This document shows positions 28,516-37,409 of a DNA stretch of 64,000 nucleotides, piece by piece (within the stretch, counting starts at the first letter, position 1; every line of letters begins with the position of its first letter). The notes beneath the pieces were generated by a model. It made no database searches. It was not told the origin of the DNA and saw only the letters and a list, made by a program, of their open reading frames with translations. The translations under genes were made by a program, and so were the position numbers. The stretch spans positions 620,001 through 684,000 of the forward strand of contig NZ_CP051156.1 in assembly GCF_012277295.1 (NCBI RefSeq), read 5' to 3'. The DNA comes from Wolbachia endosymbiont of Ctenocephalides felis wCfeT (GTDB lineage: Bacteria; Pseudomonadota; Alphaproteobacteria; Rickettsiales; Anaplasmataceae).

Positions 28516-30471
28516 TTAAAAGAATCCTCTAAGCTTTTTAGCGCGGCTTGGATGTCTAAGTTTGCGTAGAGCTTTTGCCTCTATTTGTCTGATTCTTTCA
28601 CGTGTTACATTAAAAATCCTTCCTACTTCTTCTAGAGTGTGCTCCTTGCCATCTTTGCCAAGACCAAAGCGCATTCTCAAAATTCTTTCTTCTTTCGGCG
28701 TGAGAGTTGCAAGAACATTAGTTGTAATACCGCGCAAATCAGCAAGTATTGCGGCATCCTCCGGTTTGGAAACTCTCTTATCTTCTATGCAGTCACCAAA
28801 GGTGCTACTATCATCCTTTCCTGTTGGGGCTTCAAGACTTACTGGATCTCTCGCTATTTTCATAACTTTGCGTATTCTTTCAACTGGCATTGCTAACTCA
28901 TTGCTCAACTCATCTAATGTCGGTTCCCTTCCCATTTCATGAGTCATTTTTCTTAATGCCCTATTGATTTTGCTGATAATTTCTACCATATGAACTGGTA
29001 TCCTTACTACCTTAGATTGCTCGGGTATTGCACGGGTTATGGATTGCCTAACCCACCAAGTGCCATAAGTTGAAAATTTATATCCACGCTTATAATCAAA
29101 CTTATCTACGGCCTTCATAAGACCGATATTACCTTCCTGAATTAAATCAAGTAGTGCTAAACCTCTATTTGAATATTTTTTAGCAATAGATACTACCAGA
29201 CGCAAGTTAGCTTTAATCATCTCTTTCTTTGCTTCGGAAACTTCTCTCTCATGCTTTTGTATTCTTTTTATTAACTCCTTAAATTTTTGCACACTATCTT
29301 CTTGTGTATATTGATTGATATTGCTTAAAGCACTAGAGATATATTCAAAATTATCATCTATAAATTTTGTAAACTTGTTTTTTAATTCTTTTGTAAAAGA
29401 AGGGCTAAGTTTTAAAAGCTTAACCTTTTTTAACTCTTGCTTTAAGAGCACATCATCATAGATTTTATAAAAGCTATCTCTATCGATACTATACTTTCTT
29501 GCTTCAGAAATAAGACTTGCTTCTTCAAGCATGATAGATTTGTTTATACCATAAAGCTCTTGCATGATTTTCTCAACAGCAGCATCGCTTAACTTGATTT
29601 GTAATGCTATTGACCATACTTGATCATATAAATTCTTGCACTCTGACTCATTAGAGGAACTGTCTTTTTGTTTTAATGCCAGTGCTTCATTTGTTAAAGT
29701 GGTTATCTCATCAAATGCAGCTATAACTTTCGGTAGTAAGTCACTTTCCATCTCAAGAATAGAAACATTTAGATTTGATGAACCCATATCTTCATTGCTG
29801 CTATCTTCATCATCGTCGCTATCTTCTTCATTAGTACCTTCATTCTTTTCATCATCGTTTTCATCATTTTCGTCATATCCTTCATCTTTTGCATCTTCAG
29901 GAGCACTTTCAACGCTTTCTTCACCTTCTTCCTTAGGCGTTGCATTAAAATCGGAATTATAAATTGCATCAAGGTCTATAATTTCTCTAAGCAGCAGAAT
30001 CCCACTGCTCAAATCATCGCGCCACGCTTTTATTACCTTTAATGTTGCTGATGTTTCAACTATCGCACGCAGCATATTATGTTTTTCAGATTCAATTTTT
30101 TTTGCTATTTCAATCTCGTCCGCTCTTGACAAAAGCTTCACAGAGCTCATATCTCGTAAGTAAATCCTTACTGGGTCATCATTTTGTACTAAAGTTGTAA
30201 TGGCGTTTGATGATTCATTATCGTCGTCAAGTTTGCTACTATCATCATTAGAAGAAACTTCCTCCTCGTCTTCGCTGCTTTCAAGTATGTTTATTCCAGA
30301 ATCTTGCAATAAAGATATTGTGTTATCTATAAAGTCAGACGAAAAATTTTCCTCAGACAACATATCATTTATGTCATCAAAAGTGATAAATCCGCCCTTC
30401 TTGATGCTTTTTGTTACAAGATCTTTAATGATTTTTTTTTCGTCGTGTGCATTGTTAATAATTGACATCAT
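28516..30471 (-). CDS. rpoD: RNA polymerase primary sigma factor (sigma-70)
   Basis: Directs RNA polymerase to housekeeping promoters. The 651 residues contain a region 1.1-like N-terminus (about 12-60) and region 1.2 ([13 protein letters not shown] near 99). Regions 2.1-2.4 include [13 protein letters not shown] near 443 and [16 protein letters not shown] near 468. Region 3 follows, then region 4.2 ([20 protein letters not shown] near 610). The non-conserved region between 1.2 and 2.1 contains an extreme acidic stretch (about residues 175-235, mostly Asp/Glu/Asn/Ser). Start is the first ATG of an ATGATG pair. The Mnh-rpoZ cluster lies upstream on the same strand. Confidence 0.97.
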   Translation of the reverse strand: MMSIINNAHDEKKIIKDLVTKSIKKGGFITFDDINDMLSEENFSSDFIDNTISLLQDSGINILESSEDEEEVSSNDDSSKLDDDNESSNAITTLVQNDDPVRIYLRDMSSVKLLSRADEIEIAKKIESEKHNMLRAIVETSATLKVIKAWRDDLSSGILLLREIIDLDAIYNSDFNATPKEEGEESVESAPEDAKDEGYDENDENDDEKNEGTNEEDSDDDEDSSNEDMGSSNLNVSILEMESDLLPKVIAAFDEITTLTNEALALKQKDSSSNESECKNLYDQVWSIALQIKLSDAAVEKIMQELYGINKSIMLEEASLISEARKYSIDRDSFYKIYDDVLLKQELKKVKLLKLSPSFTKELKNKFTKFIDDNFEYISSALSNINQYTQEDSVQKFKELIKRIQKHEREVSEAKKEMIKANLRLVVSIAKKYSNRGLALLDLIQEGNIGLMKAVDKFDYKRGYKFSTYGTWWVRQSITRAIPEQSKVVRIPVHMVEIISKINRALRKMTHEMGREPTLDELSNELAMPVERIRKVMKIARDPVSLEAPTGKDDSSTFGDCIEDKRVSKPEDAAILADLRGITTNVLATLTPKEERILRMRFGLGKDGKEHTLEEVGRIFNVTRERIRQIEAKALRKLRHPSRAKKLRGFF

Positions 30472-30588
30472 TACCTTTATAGTTTAAATTTTATTCCTTA
30501 TTAGCAAATAAACCTACAGTGAGCAAGTCTATTGTTTCTATATAGCCTGTGTACTTCATACAATTTAAGATACTGTTAATTCGTGTAT

Positions 30589-30894
30589 TTACTCTGCATT
30601 TTCTTCTATTTTTACTATTATAGACAACCCAACTGAAAATGTTGCGATTCCAACTACTATGGCAGTAAGCGTCAAAACATGTGGTATAGGGTTGCTATAT
30701 AAAGAAAAATTTGAAACCAATATAGGAGGCAACGAGCCTTTTATATACCCTAAAGATATATAAAATAATAAAACAGAGGATTGAAAAATACTTACCCCAA
30801 TCATTTTCTTAATTAAATTCTTATCATTTATAATAATATACAAGCCTAATATCATTAATATAATAATAGTTACATAATTATATAAAGTCATCAT
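30589..30894 (-). CDS. mnhC: Na+/H+ antiporter subunit C, MnhC/MrpC-like
   Basis: A small membrane protein of 101 residues with three hydrophobic segments, homologous to NuoK. The conserved block KKMIGVSIFQSSVLLFYISLG lies near residues 29-49, and NPIPHVLTLTAIVVGIA near 70-86. The reading frame extends to 30909, but ATG-ATG at 30894 matches the family start and overlaps the end of the B subunit gene by 17 bases. It would form part of a multisubunit cation/proton antiporter with the neighbouring gene products. Confidence 0.85.
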   Translation of the reverse strand: MMTLYNYVTIIILMILGLYIIINDKNLIKKMIGVSIFQSSVLLFYISLGYIKGSLPPILVSNFSLYSNPIPHVLTLTAIVVGIATFSVGLSIIVKIEENAE

Positions 30895-31867
30895 TTTTTC
30901 TACGAGCAAAATTTATATATATAATGAGCATTGAGGAACAAACAGTAAGTGCCACACCCAATTCTACTAAAAAGATACCTAATTTTTGACCGGTAACATC
31001 ATTGGCAGATAACGCATTGTAAGACAAAAAATTTTGGCCAAGTAAAATTGTTGCAATACCTGTTCCGCCATAAATTAAAATACCAAGCACATTGGTAAAT
31101 TTAATAGCAGAATACGGTATTGCTTTTAGGGTGGTTGTTATACCAAATAGCATTGAATACAATATTATGCCAGAAGCGATAATGATTCCTGCCTGAAACC
31201 CTCCACCTGGAGTGTAATCACCATGAAATTGTATATACAAACCAAATAAGACGATAAAAGGTACCATTAAAAATGTTATTGCATTTAATACCGGATCCTT
31301 GATAATCCCATTTTCATGGGGGGAAGCAGTTGTTTCCATTTTGGAAATAACTGCTTTTTCTTTTAATGTTAATGTTATGCAAAGTGCTGCAATAAAAACC
31401 ACTATGGTTTCTCCAAATGTATCATAACCACGAAAGCTTGCTAAAACAGCGGTTACTATATTAGGAATATCGGCAACTTTTTTAGTATTTTCTATATAAT
31501 AGGGAGCAACATGCTGATGTATTGGCGCGCTTTGACTGCCAAAATCTGGCAACTGAATAATAAAATGTGACAAGCATATAGCTAAAAATAACATTAGGAA
31601 AAGCGCTATAGGGTTATGAGATACATTCACTTTATGATTTTTTATCAGAAAAAGTGCAGCAAATGTAAGCACAGTACTTAGGCCTGCACCAACTGAAGCC
31701 TCAGTGATTGCAACATCAGGTGCATTCATGGTTAAGTATATCAGCGCAATAAGAGAACTAAACACGCACATTAAGATAGCGCTTACAACTAAATGCTGTG
31801 AAAAAACTATAAAAACTGTAACCACAAGTAACAGTGAAAGTAACGTAAAATGTAATATCTCTAACAT
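30878..31867 (-). CDS. mnhB: Na+/H+ antiporter subunit B fused to MrpA C-terminal (MbhD/MbhE-type) domains
   Basis: A membrane protein of 329 residues. The N-terminal third (APDVAITEASVGAGL near 47) matches the MbhD/DUF4040 domain. The middle segment (ASFRGYDTFGETIVVFIAA near 140-158) matches the MbhE-like end of MrpA. The last part (GDYTPGGGFQAGIIIASG near 217-234) is MnhB. In many bacteria the first two units belong to the large A subunit, so this is an A-tail/B fusion. The ATG at 31867 follows the mnhG stop by one base; the longer frame upstream overlaps mnhG and is rejected. Confidence 0.87.
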   Translation of the reverse strand: MLEILHFTLLSLLLVVTVFIVFSQHLVVSAILMCVFSSLIALIYLTMNAPDVAITEASVGAGLSTVLTFAALFLIKNHKVNVSHNPIALFLMLFLAICLSHFIIQLPDFGSQSAPIHQHVAPYYIENTKKVADIPNIVTAVLASFRGYDTFGETIVVFIAALCITLTLKEKAVISKMETTASPHENGIIKDPVLNAITFLMVPFIVLFGLYIQFHGDYTPGGGFQAGIIIASGIILYSMLFGITTTLKAIPYSAIKFTNVLGILIYGGTGIATILLGQNFLSYNALSANDVTGQKLGIFLVELGVALTVCSSMLIIYINFARRKNDDFI

Positions 31868-31868
31868 T

Positions 31869-32156
31869 TTAATCTTTTTTGATAATCTTTGCCTGACTTT
31901 TATAGTAAGTGCGTGCCAAAATATAGCTGTTAGTTGAGTTGGCAATCCATATTATGGAGATTAATAATATTATTTTAATAATATCTGTTGAAAGCTTATT
32001 CTGTAGAATCAAGCCGATCAGCAACAATGTTGCACCACTGGAATCTGTAATACCTGCTGCATGTAATCGAGTGTAGAAATCAGGAAATCTCATTACCCCT
32101 ATATTTGAAATGACTATCAAACAAAGGCTTAAAAATATGAAAATAACACTTATCAT
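31869..32156 (-). CDS. mnhG: Na+/H+ antiporter subunit G, MnhG/MrpG
   Basis: A 95-residue protein with about three membrane segments and the family core GVMRFPDFYTRLHAAGITDSSG near residues 20-41. It overlaps mnhF by four bases (ATGA) and is followed by mnhB after one base, so the cluster is tightly coupled. It appears intact. Confidence 0.9.
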   Translation of the reverse strand: MISVIFIFLSLCLIVISNIGVMRFPDFYTRLHAAGITDSSGATLLLIGLILQNKLSTDIIKIILLISIIWIANSTNSYILARTYYKSQAKIIKKD

Positions 32157-32398
32157 GAATTACTGAGCAGTTTCATTAATGCTATAGTTGATATAAAACT
32201 AATGCTAGCGTATAACAATGCTATATCAATCAAAAATAGACTATTGAGAGTAATCGATACTGCTACTATTAGTAAAACCATCTGTGTTGAGAAATTATTA
32301 AATGCTATAAACTTGTTGTATATATCACTTGACCTGGAAACTATGCGATACAGCATCATACTCATACAAAATAGTAAAATATAGACAATATTATTCAT
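32153..32398 (-). CDS. mnhF: Na+/H+ antiporter subunit F, MnhF/MrpF
   Basis: An 81-residue protein with three hydrophobic segments. The MnhF pattern is visible: LYRIVSRSSDIYNKFIAFN, with Asp in the position conserved in the family, then a segment ending in FISTIALMKLL. The ATG at 32398 overlaps the rpoZ stop region by 8 bases (ATGAATAA); a start at 32413 would overlap further. Coupling to rpoZ is unusual and follows directly from the sequence. Confidence 0.85.
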   Translation of the reverse strand: MNNIVYILLFCMSMMLYRIVSRSSDIYNKFIAFNNFSTQMVLLIVAVSITLNSLFLIDIALLYASISFISTIALMKLLSNS

Positions 32399-32804
32399 TG
32401 TCCATTTTATCATCTATTTCTTCATCTATTTCGCTATTATCGTATATCTCATCGTCTACCTCATCATCTTGATCTGCATCAAGGTTTGCATTTAACTGAT
32501 TATCAGAGAAGTTTAATAATTTATCTAATTTATTTATATGACTGCTATGAATACTGTTTGTATTTCCCTTCATATATTCTTTGCATCTGTTTACTAAAAG
32601 ATTAAATAGTTCATGAATACTTATCTGATTTTCAGCTATCTCGTATAATGAAACTATAGTATTTTTGTGATTTTTAAATCTAGCTGCTTGAGTTGGAGTA
32701 CTGGCTCCAGTGTTTAAATCATGAGTTCTTTGACTTGCCAATAGAGCTAGCCTAAAACGGTTGCTAACTTGCTCTGCACATTTTTCTACGATAGATTCAG
32801 CCAT
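32391..32804 (-). CDS. rpoZ: DNA-directed RNA polymerase omega subunit
   Basis: Small RNA polymerase subunit that helps assembly around beta-prime. The first 75 residues match the family: ESIVEKCAEQVSNRFRLALLASQRTHDL, given here in part as SNRFRLALLASQR near 15, then NTIVSLYEIAENQIS near 47. The remaining 60 residues are a lineage-specific tail ending in a strongly acidic stretch (DDEVDDEIYDNSEIDEEID). The ATG at 32804 has GAGGTG 6 bases upstream; an earlier GTG lies inside that ribosome-binding site. It is the first gene of rpoZ-mnhF-mnhG-mnhB-mnhC. Confidence 0.88.
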   Translation of the reverse strand: MAESIVEKCAEQVSNRFRLALLASQRTHDLNTGASTPTQAARFKNHKNTIVSLYEIAENQISIHELFNLLVNRCKEYMKGNTNSIHSSHINKLDKLLNFSDNQLNANLDADQDDEVDDEIYDNSEIDEEIDDKMDNE

Positions 32805-32945
32805 AAATGTCACCTCTAAATTAAGTTTTATATTATATTACAATTAAAGTGAAACGTCAACCTTCATAAATTTATTCGAAGCATTCCTTAATATACATTT
32901 TTATTGTCCTCTTATACTAACATCATAAAAAAGACTTTTTATCTA

Positions 32946-33239
32946 TTAAGATTTGGCCTCATGTTTTACTCTTTCTTCTTCTGGTTGTACTACTTTACTT
33001 TCCGTTATTGTGATTTTTATTTCATGATCAAGCCTTTTAAGGAAGGTTAGCAATCTCTCTAGTGAGAAGCCATCTATTTTGCCATTTTTAATCTGCGATA
33101 CCTTTGGCTGATCAATGCCCAATTGTTCAGCTGCATAAGATTGGGTCCAATTTTTTCCTTCAATAAATTTATTTATCTCATCAAGCAACTTTATCTTTAT
33201 TTCTACATTGTCTGAACTATTTAGTAATATTGTTGTCAT
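32946..33239 (-). CDS. Helix-turn-helix (XRE-type) DNA-binding protein, antitoxin-like
   Basis: A 97-residue protein with an HTH near residues 30-55 (TQSYAAEQLGIDQPKVSQIK), close to the HTH_37/HigA-like group often found as antitoxins or phage repressors. The C-terminal part is charged and ends HEAKS. No RelE/HigB-type toxin frame lies next to it: upstream is a long AT-rich gap and downstream is rpoZ. It may be an orphan antitoxin or a solitary regulator. Confidence 0.7.
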   Translation of the reverse strand: MTTILLNSSDNVEIKIKLLDEINKFIEGKNWTQSYAAEQLGIDQPKVSQIKNGKIDGFSLERLLTFLKRLDHEIKITITESKVVQPEEERVKHEAKS

Positions 33240-33620
33240 AATCCTTCCTCTAACATACCTGCATATAAATTAGCCTTATTAATATTTTAAACCTTAAGTT
33301 GATTATATATTGACATTTTCATCAACTTTCTAGTAATTTTAAATTATATTTTATTCGAAAAAATCATTTATGACAAGAAGAAATTGCAGTTATAAGGCTA
33401 AAAATATAAAAGCAATTGCTTTTTTAAGTTCATCTTACATAAGAAGTTTATAATTCTATATCTTAATATAGGTGTTTATTTAAATCATTAGAATTTCTAC
33501 TTAAACAAGAAAAGATTTATTCAATATATCGCATTTGTAATATTATTCAAATATTTATTGCCTTTTAATCTAAACATTATTCAATTAATAAATAAAATAA
33601 TAAATAAAGCTAATTTGAAT
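33240..33620. other. AT-rich intergenic region without a recognised gene
   Basis: About 380 bases between the divergent HTH gene and purE. No open frame with protein-like composition, tRNA or clear hairpin was seen. A TTG-started extension of purE reaches 33558 but adds unconserved, Asn/Ile/Lys-rich residues. The region presumably holds the promoters of both neighbours; no consensus pair stands out from the AT-rich background. Confidence 0.6.
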
Positions 33621-34112
33621 GTGACAGAAATAAAAAAAGATGTTGCTGTGATTATGGGAAGTGAGTCGGATTATAGTACCATGGTTCATGCTGTTGATAT
33701 GTTGAAAGTATTAGAGATCTCGCATGACATTTTCATAGTATCAGCACATAGAACACCAGAAAGGCTTTTTAATTTTGCCAGATCTGCGCAAGAAAAGGGT
33801 TTTAAGGTTATCATTGCTGGTGCAGGAGGTGCGGCCCACTTGCCTGGCATGGTAGCATCACTTACTTATTTGCCAATCATCGGTGTGCCTGTGCATAGTA
33901 AACAATTAAATGGCTTGGATAGCTTATTATCTATAGTGCAAATGCCAAAAGGTGTTTCAGTTGCAACTATGTCGATAGGAGAAAGTGGAGCATATAATGC
34001 TGCCATTACTGCTGCATCTATATTGTCGATTTCTGATGACGGGGTTGCTAATAGGCTAAAAAAATGGAGAGAAAAGCAAACTGAAACAGTGAAAGAAAAA
34101 CCAACGTTGTAA
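33621..34112 (+). CDS. purE: N5-carboxyaminoimidazole ribonucleotide mutase
   Basis: Purine biosynthesis, conversion of N5-CAIR to CAIR. The 163 residues from the GTG at 33621 match the family length. Signatures are [13 protein letters not shown] near residue 9, SAHRTPERL near 42 and [16 protein letters not shown] near 68. The start is not certain: no strong ribosome-binding site precedes this GTG, and a TTG at 33558 is in frame. purK is not adjacent; purL lies 7 kb downstream on the same strand. Confidence 0.92.
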   Translation: MTEIKKDVAVIMGSESDYSTMVHAVDMLKVLEISHDIFIVSAHRTPERLFNFARSAQEKGFKVIIAGAGGAAHLPGMVASLTYLPIIGVPVHSKQLNGLDSLLSIVQMPKGVSVATMSIGESGAYNAAITAASILSISDDGVANRLKKWREKQTETVKEKPTL

Positions 34113-34174
34113 TGGCAATCGTCCTATTGGGCACAAAAACCATGAATAGTATGGCAACAGAAGGGTAAGCGTGA

Positions 34175-34213
34175 CGTAATCTATGCCTACACCTTTAGGC
34201 CATAAGTATTACG
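34175..34213. terminator. Long hairpin between convergent purE and a hypothetical gene
   Basis: CGTAAT (34175-34180) pairs with ATTACG (34208-34213), and inside it TATG-CCTA pairs with TAGG-CATA around a 6-base loop, with small bulges. It lies 60 bases after purE and overlaps the stop codon of the convergent gene. It has no long T-run, so factor-assisted termination or mRNA 3'-end protection is possible. Confidence 0.45.
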
Positions 34214-34559
34214 ACTTTCCTATTATAATATCAAACTTGCCATATTGATTTTCTTCAGCAATGTGTAAAAGCCCACTTTTTGTTAACATACAATTTTCAC
34301 TGTTAACATATAGATTAACCTTGTTGCCTTGGTTATCAACACTGAAACAAACTGTTGGCTTAAAATCTACTACACGGGCTTCAATTTTTTGTCTTGCTCC
34401 ATCTCCTGAAGTTAAATAGAAGCATCCAGTAATTATATCATGTGGCTTAACCATTCCGCAGTAATGTTCACAATTACCATTATTATCACAGTGAGAGCTT
34501 TCAATTATATAGCCTACACTTGGCATTTCCATAAAAAAACTCCATAAATCATCTGACAT
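34209..34559 (-). CDS. Hypothetical protein
   Basis: A 116-residue protein that I do not recognise. The sequence has three or four Cys near the middle (HCDNNGNCEHYCGMV) and strand-rich composition, without a signal peptide or membrane segment. The ATG at 34559 (MSDDLWSF) is preferred: AAGG lies about 9 bases upstream, and the open frame before it contains unrelated residues. It converges on purE. Confidence 0.5.
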   Translation of the reverse strand: MSDDLWSFFMEMPSVGYIIESSHCDNNGNCEHYCGMVKPHDIITGCFYLTSGDGARQKIEARVVDFKPTVCFSVDNQGNKVNLYVNSENCMLTKSGLLHIAEENQYGKFDIIIGKS

Positions 34560-34659
34560 GCAAAATACCTTATTATTTAAAGAATTACATATATTTTTTA
34601 AGTATATATGGCTACAGTACATCTAAAGATAGTAAAATTCAACAGAAACATAACACATG

Positions 34660-34950
34660 TTATTTTACTATAAAGTTGCGTGCATAAGACTTTGCTAGCC
34701 TCTTAGTATTTTTTGGAGTTTCAACGACATATGGAGCGTTGCGCTTTTTTGCATAAGACACTGCTTTTGCTAAAGAATCAAACTTTAGCACTATCTGTTT
34801 GTTTGGATCTTTTGATCCAATCCAGCCCATTAGGGGCTCTATATAATAAGAATTAGATTCAATTTTTAAGTGCCAGAAGCTTGTATTGCCCAAACCAGAT
34901 TGTGTTGCAGTTTTTGCTGGTTTATAAATTTTGAAAACTGTTCTACACAT
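34660..34950 (-). CDS. NDUFS4-like respiratory complex I accessory protein
   Basis: A 96-residue protein of the ETC complex I subunit family, related to mitochondrial NDUFS4 (18-kDa subunit). Diagnostic features are IYKPAKTATQSG near residues 8-19, WHLKIES, then EPLMGWIGSKDP near 38-49 and the KAVSYAKKRNAPYVV stretch near 62-76. The family is typical of Alphaproteobacteria and mitochondria and stabilises the NADH-oxidising arm. The gene stands alone; no nuo genes are nearby. Confidence 0.85.
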   Translation of the reverse strand: MCRTVFKIYKPAKTATQSGLGNTSFWHLKIESNSYYIEPLMGWIGSKDPNKQIVLKFDSLAKAVSYAKKRNAPYVVETPKNTKRLAKSYARNFIVK

Positions 34951-35119
34951 AACAATGTAAATAAATTAAGTCTATAAATATGCATGTTCCTTAGCAAATA
35001 GTTTATAGTGTAGAGAAAGATTTAGCTAGAACGAAATAGCTCTATGGACAACCAAAAGTTGTCTGTTCTTGAAATCTGTGCTAGATTAGAAGCACATATA
35101 TAAATTGAGACAATAATAA

Positions 35120-35767
35120 ATGATTGAGCTAAAAGGTCCGGAGATTTGCGTTGGTGAAGATAAAAAAAGGTTGATTATCTTGCTACACGGTTGGGGCTCA
35201 AGTGGTGAGAACTTCATTCATTTTGCTAAAGTAATAGGTAAATTTTTACCAGATTCTCATTTTGCAGCACCAAATGCTCCTTTTGAAAGAGAAGTTGGTG
35301 GCGGTTATCAGTGGTTTAGCTTGGAAGATCGCAGTGAGGAGGCATTATACAATGGAGTAGAAAATGCTGCATTGATTTTAAACAATTTCATTGATGCGAA
35401 ATTAAAAGAATTGAACTTAAAAGATGCACAACTTTCTTTGGTTGGGTTCTCTCAAGGAGCAATGCTTGATATACATACGGCTCTTACCCGCTCTCAGGCT
35501 TGTGCGTCAGTTGTTGCATATTCTGGAAGGTTTCTTTCACCTGTAAGAGTTGCACCAAAAATCAAATCAAAGCCTAATATATGTGTTGTTCATGGTGATG
35601 CTGATGATGTGGTGCCATTTTCATCTCTTGATTTAGCAGTGAAAGCTTTAAAAGAAAATGGAGTAAATGCTGAAGGATACCCTATTCGCGCATTGGGACA
35701 TATAATTAACGAGGAAGGAATAAAATTAGGAGCAGAATTTATCAAGAAAAATTTCAAAGCCATATAA
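35120..35767 (+). CDS. Alpha/beta hydrolase, phospholipase/carboxylesterase family
   Basis: A 215-residue cytoplasmic serine hydrolase similar to bacterial carboxylesterase and acyl-protein thioesterase. HGWGSSGENF near residue 23 is the oxyanion region. The nucleophile Ser is in GFSQGAML near 113, the Asp in HGDADDVVPF near 159, and the His in LGHIINEEG near 192. The substrate is unknown. The gene ends 58 bases before an IS66 copy and is intact. Confidence 0.88.
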   Translation: MIELKGPEICVGEDKKRLIILLHGWGSSGENFIHFAKVIGKFLPDSHFAAPNAPFEREVGGGYQWFSLEDRSEEALYNGVENAALILNNFIDAKLKELNLKDAQLSLVGFSQGAMLDIHTALTRSQACASVVAYSGRFLSPVRVAPKIKSKPNICVVHGDADDVVPFSSLDLAVKALKENGVNAEGYPIRALGHIINEEGIKLGAEFIKKNFKAI

Positions 35768-35824
35768 CCCCAGCAAAACCTAAATATCTTTAGGAAAGTT
35801 TGCTAACTGATACTATCAAATTAT

Positions 35825-37285
35825 GTATCCATTCAGGTGTATGGCTTAAGAAGCAATAGCCAGTAGGTTTTGAAAAGGATTTAACTTCTTTTGCCTCCAA
35901 GTCAAGTACAATGAAATTATCCTCTCAAGAAACATATTTCCCCGTTTCGATTGTGTAAAATATGAAACTTTTCGGTAAATAACGTAATGCCGAATCTGTC
36001 GCTCAGCATAGTTGTTTGTCAGTGGAATATTTTCTGGATCGTCCAAAAATTTCCACATCATCAGATCCGATTTCATGATATTTTTTGCTACTCGAGACGC
36101 TCCAATTGCCTCGGGTAAATTTGATATATTCTTTAAGTAATATCTCGTTCGCTTGCGTAATTTTCTTGCTCTTCTTATGAACCTTAATGTGTCTATTTCA
36201 TCCTTTAACAGAGCTTTTTTCAATGCAAATAATTCAGTAGCAACATTCCTTAAATAATACCCCAAAACTTTCACTTCGCTATTCCAACTATGAGACAACC
36301 TTTCAAAATCTCTTGCTAAATGTGCCCAACAGACCTGCCTTTTCTTGCTGGAAAAGTAGTTGTAAGCTGCATATCTGTTGGTCACTACTAGGTTGTTATT
36401 CTTTCCAAATTTACTATTTTCCAGGACTTTCATCCCTCTTGACTCTGTCAATTTGATCACACTTCCTATTTTGCTCGCAAACATCCAGCACCAGCCCTGT
36501 TTACCTTTGTTGTAATGGCTAGTTTCATCGATATGTAAAATTTTGCTCTTGCTTACCTCTTCCTCAATTTGCTCATATGCTTCTTGGCATTTTTCTGCCA
36601 CTCTAGCCTCGCTATTTGATACACTACCGACGCTGATATCCAGGTTGAAAATGTCCTTTATAATATTTGCCACTTCTTTTTTCGAATTCTTGTAAAATCC
36701 ACTTAATGCTGCAATTACTGACTTAACTCTTGGACCAAATGTGTCCGCAGTTACTCCTTCTTGTAGCTTGCTACTTTTTCTTTTTCCACATCTTTTGCAA
36801 CGTCCATGCTCTAGTTGATATTCAACTACATACGGCTTGATTTCCGGCAAATCGACCTTTTGATGAGTATACGGATCTTTTGATACCGCAATTTCTCCTC
36901 CGCACTCACACGTATTGGGCAGTTCTATTTTTACCATCTCATCTGCCTCCATTTTAGGGCGGTAACTGCCTTTATGTCCAACCTGTGCTCCTACTTTCCT
37001 GTCACTTTTTGGCTTATTTTCCCTCATCTTATATAATTCTTTGGAGCTTGGTATAGATGAATTTTTTGAACTTAAGCCAAGCCTTTCTTTTAACTCAGCG
37101 TTTTCGATCCTTAGCGCTTTATTTTCTGCTTTAAGCTCTTCTATTTTTGTTTCTAACTTTTCTATAGTCTGCTTAAACTTTCGCAAAATTCTAAAAGATC
37201 AACCATATTACCTCACAGCCACTCTAGTTTACCTTTTTAGCATTCCTTGTCTACTCTTTATTTTACCGCCCGGCTGAATGGATAC
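35825..37285 (-). mobile_element. IS66-family element (copy D)
   Basis: A complete 1,461-bp copy with both terminal repeats. It sits in the intergenic space between the esterase and ccmA. The flanks caaattat and aatttatt are both AT-rich but not identical, so no target duplication is accepted. Neighbouring genes are not cut. Its transposase carries a catalytic-site change. Confidence 0.94.
35846..37186 (-). CDS. IS66-family transposase (copy D), predicted catalytically dead
   Basis: Full 446-residue frame. Codon 270 (36377-36379) reads AAC instead of GAC, changing the second catalytic Asp to Asn (VVTNRY). Residue 403 is Ile instead of Val. Asp220 and Glu395 remain. DDE enzymes generally do not tolerate loss of a catalytic acid, so this protein is expected to be inactive, though it could still bind IS ends. 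Alleles: Ser39, Ala159, Arg396. Start is TTG with the same upstream ATG mini-frame as other copies. Confidence 0.9.
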   Translation of the reverse strand: MRKFKQTIEKLETKIEELKAENKALRIENAELKERLGLSSKNSSIPSSKELYKMRENKPKSDRKVGAQVGHKGSYRPKMEADEMVKIELPNTCECGGEIAVSKDPYTHQKVDLPEIKPYVVEYQLEHGRCKRCGKRKSSKLQEGVTADTFGPRVKSVIAALSGFYKNSKKEVANIIKDIFNLDISVGSVSNSEARVAEKCQEAYEQIEEEVSKSKILHIDETSHYNKGKQGWCWMFASKIGSVIKLTESRGMKVLENSKFGKNNNLVVTNRYAAYNYFSSKKRQVCWAHLARDFERLSHSWNSEVKVLGYYLRNVATELFALKKALLKDEIDTLRFIRRARKLRKRTRYYLKNISNLPEAIGASRVAKNIMKSDLMMWKFLDDPENIPLTNNYAERQIRHYVIYRKVSYFTQSKRGNMFLERIISLYLTWRQKKLNPFQNLLAIAS

Positions 37286-37409
37286 AATTTATTTGTATAA
37301 TAATTCTATTATTACTCTGAAATAAAACGATAATTTATCAATTTAAAATAAAAAAATTTACTAATATAGTAGCTTCTTCAATAAGATTTGGGAAATTTTC
37401 ATAATAACT

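Noticed and set aside
29636..30487. Plus-strand Ser-rich frames opposite rpoD
   Set aside because: They are reverse reads of the acidic repeats of the sigma factor.
32946..33620. Toxin-antitoxin pair
   Set aside because: Only the antitoxin-like HTH is present; no toxin-sized frame lies in the adjacent gap.
35817..37293. Near-match of AT-rich flanks of copy D as a target duplication
   Set aside because: caaattat and aatttatt are not identical in register; resemblance is expected in AT-rich DNA.
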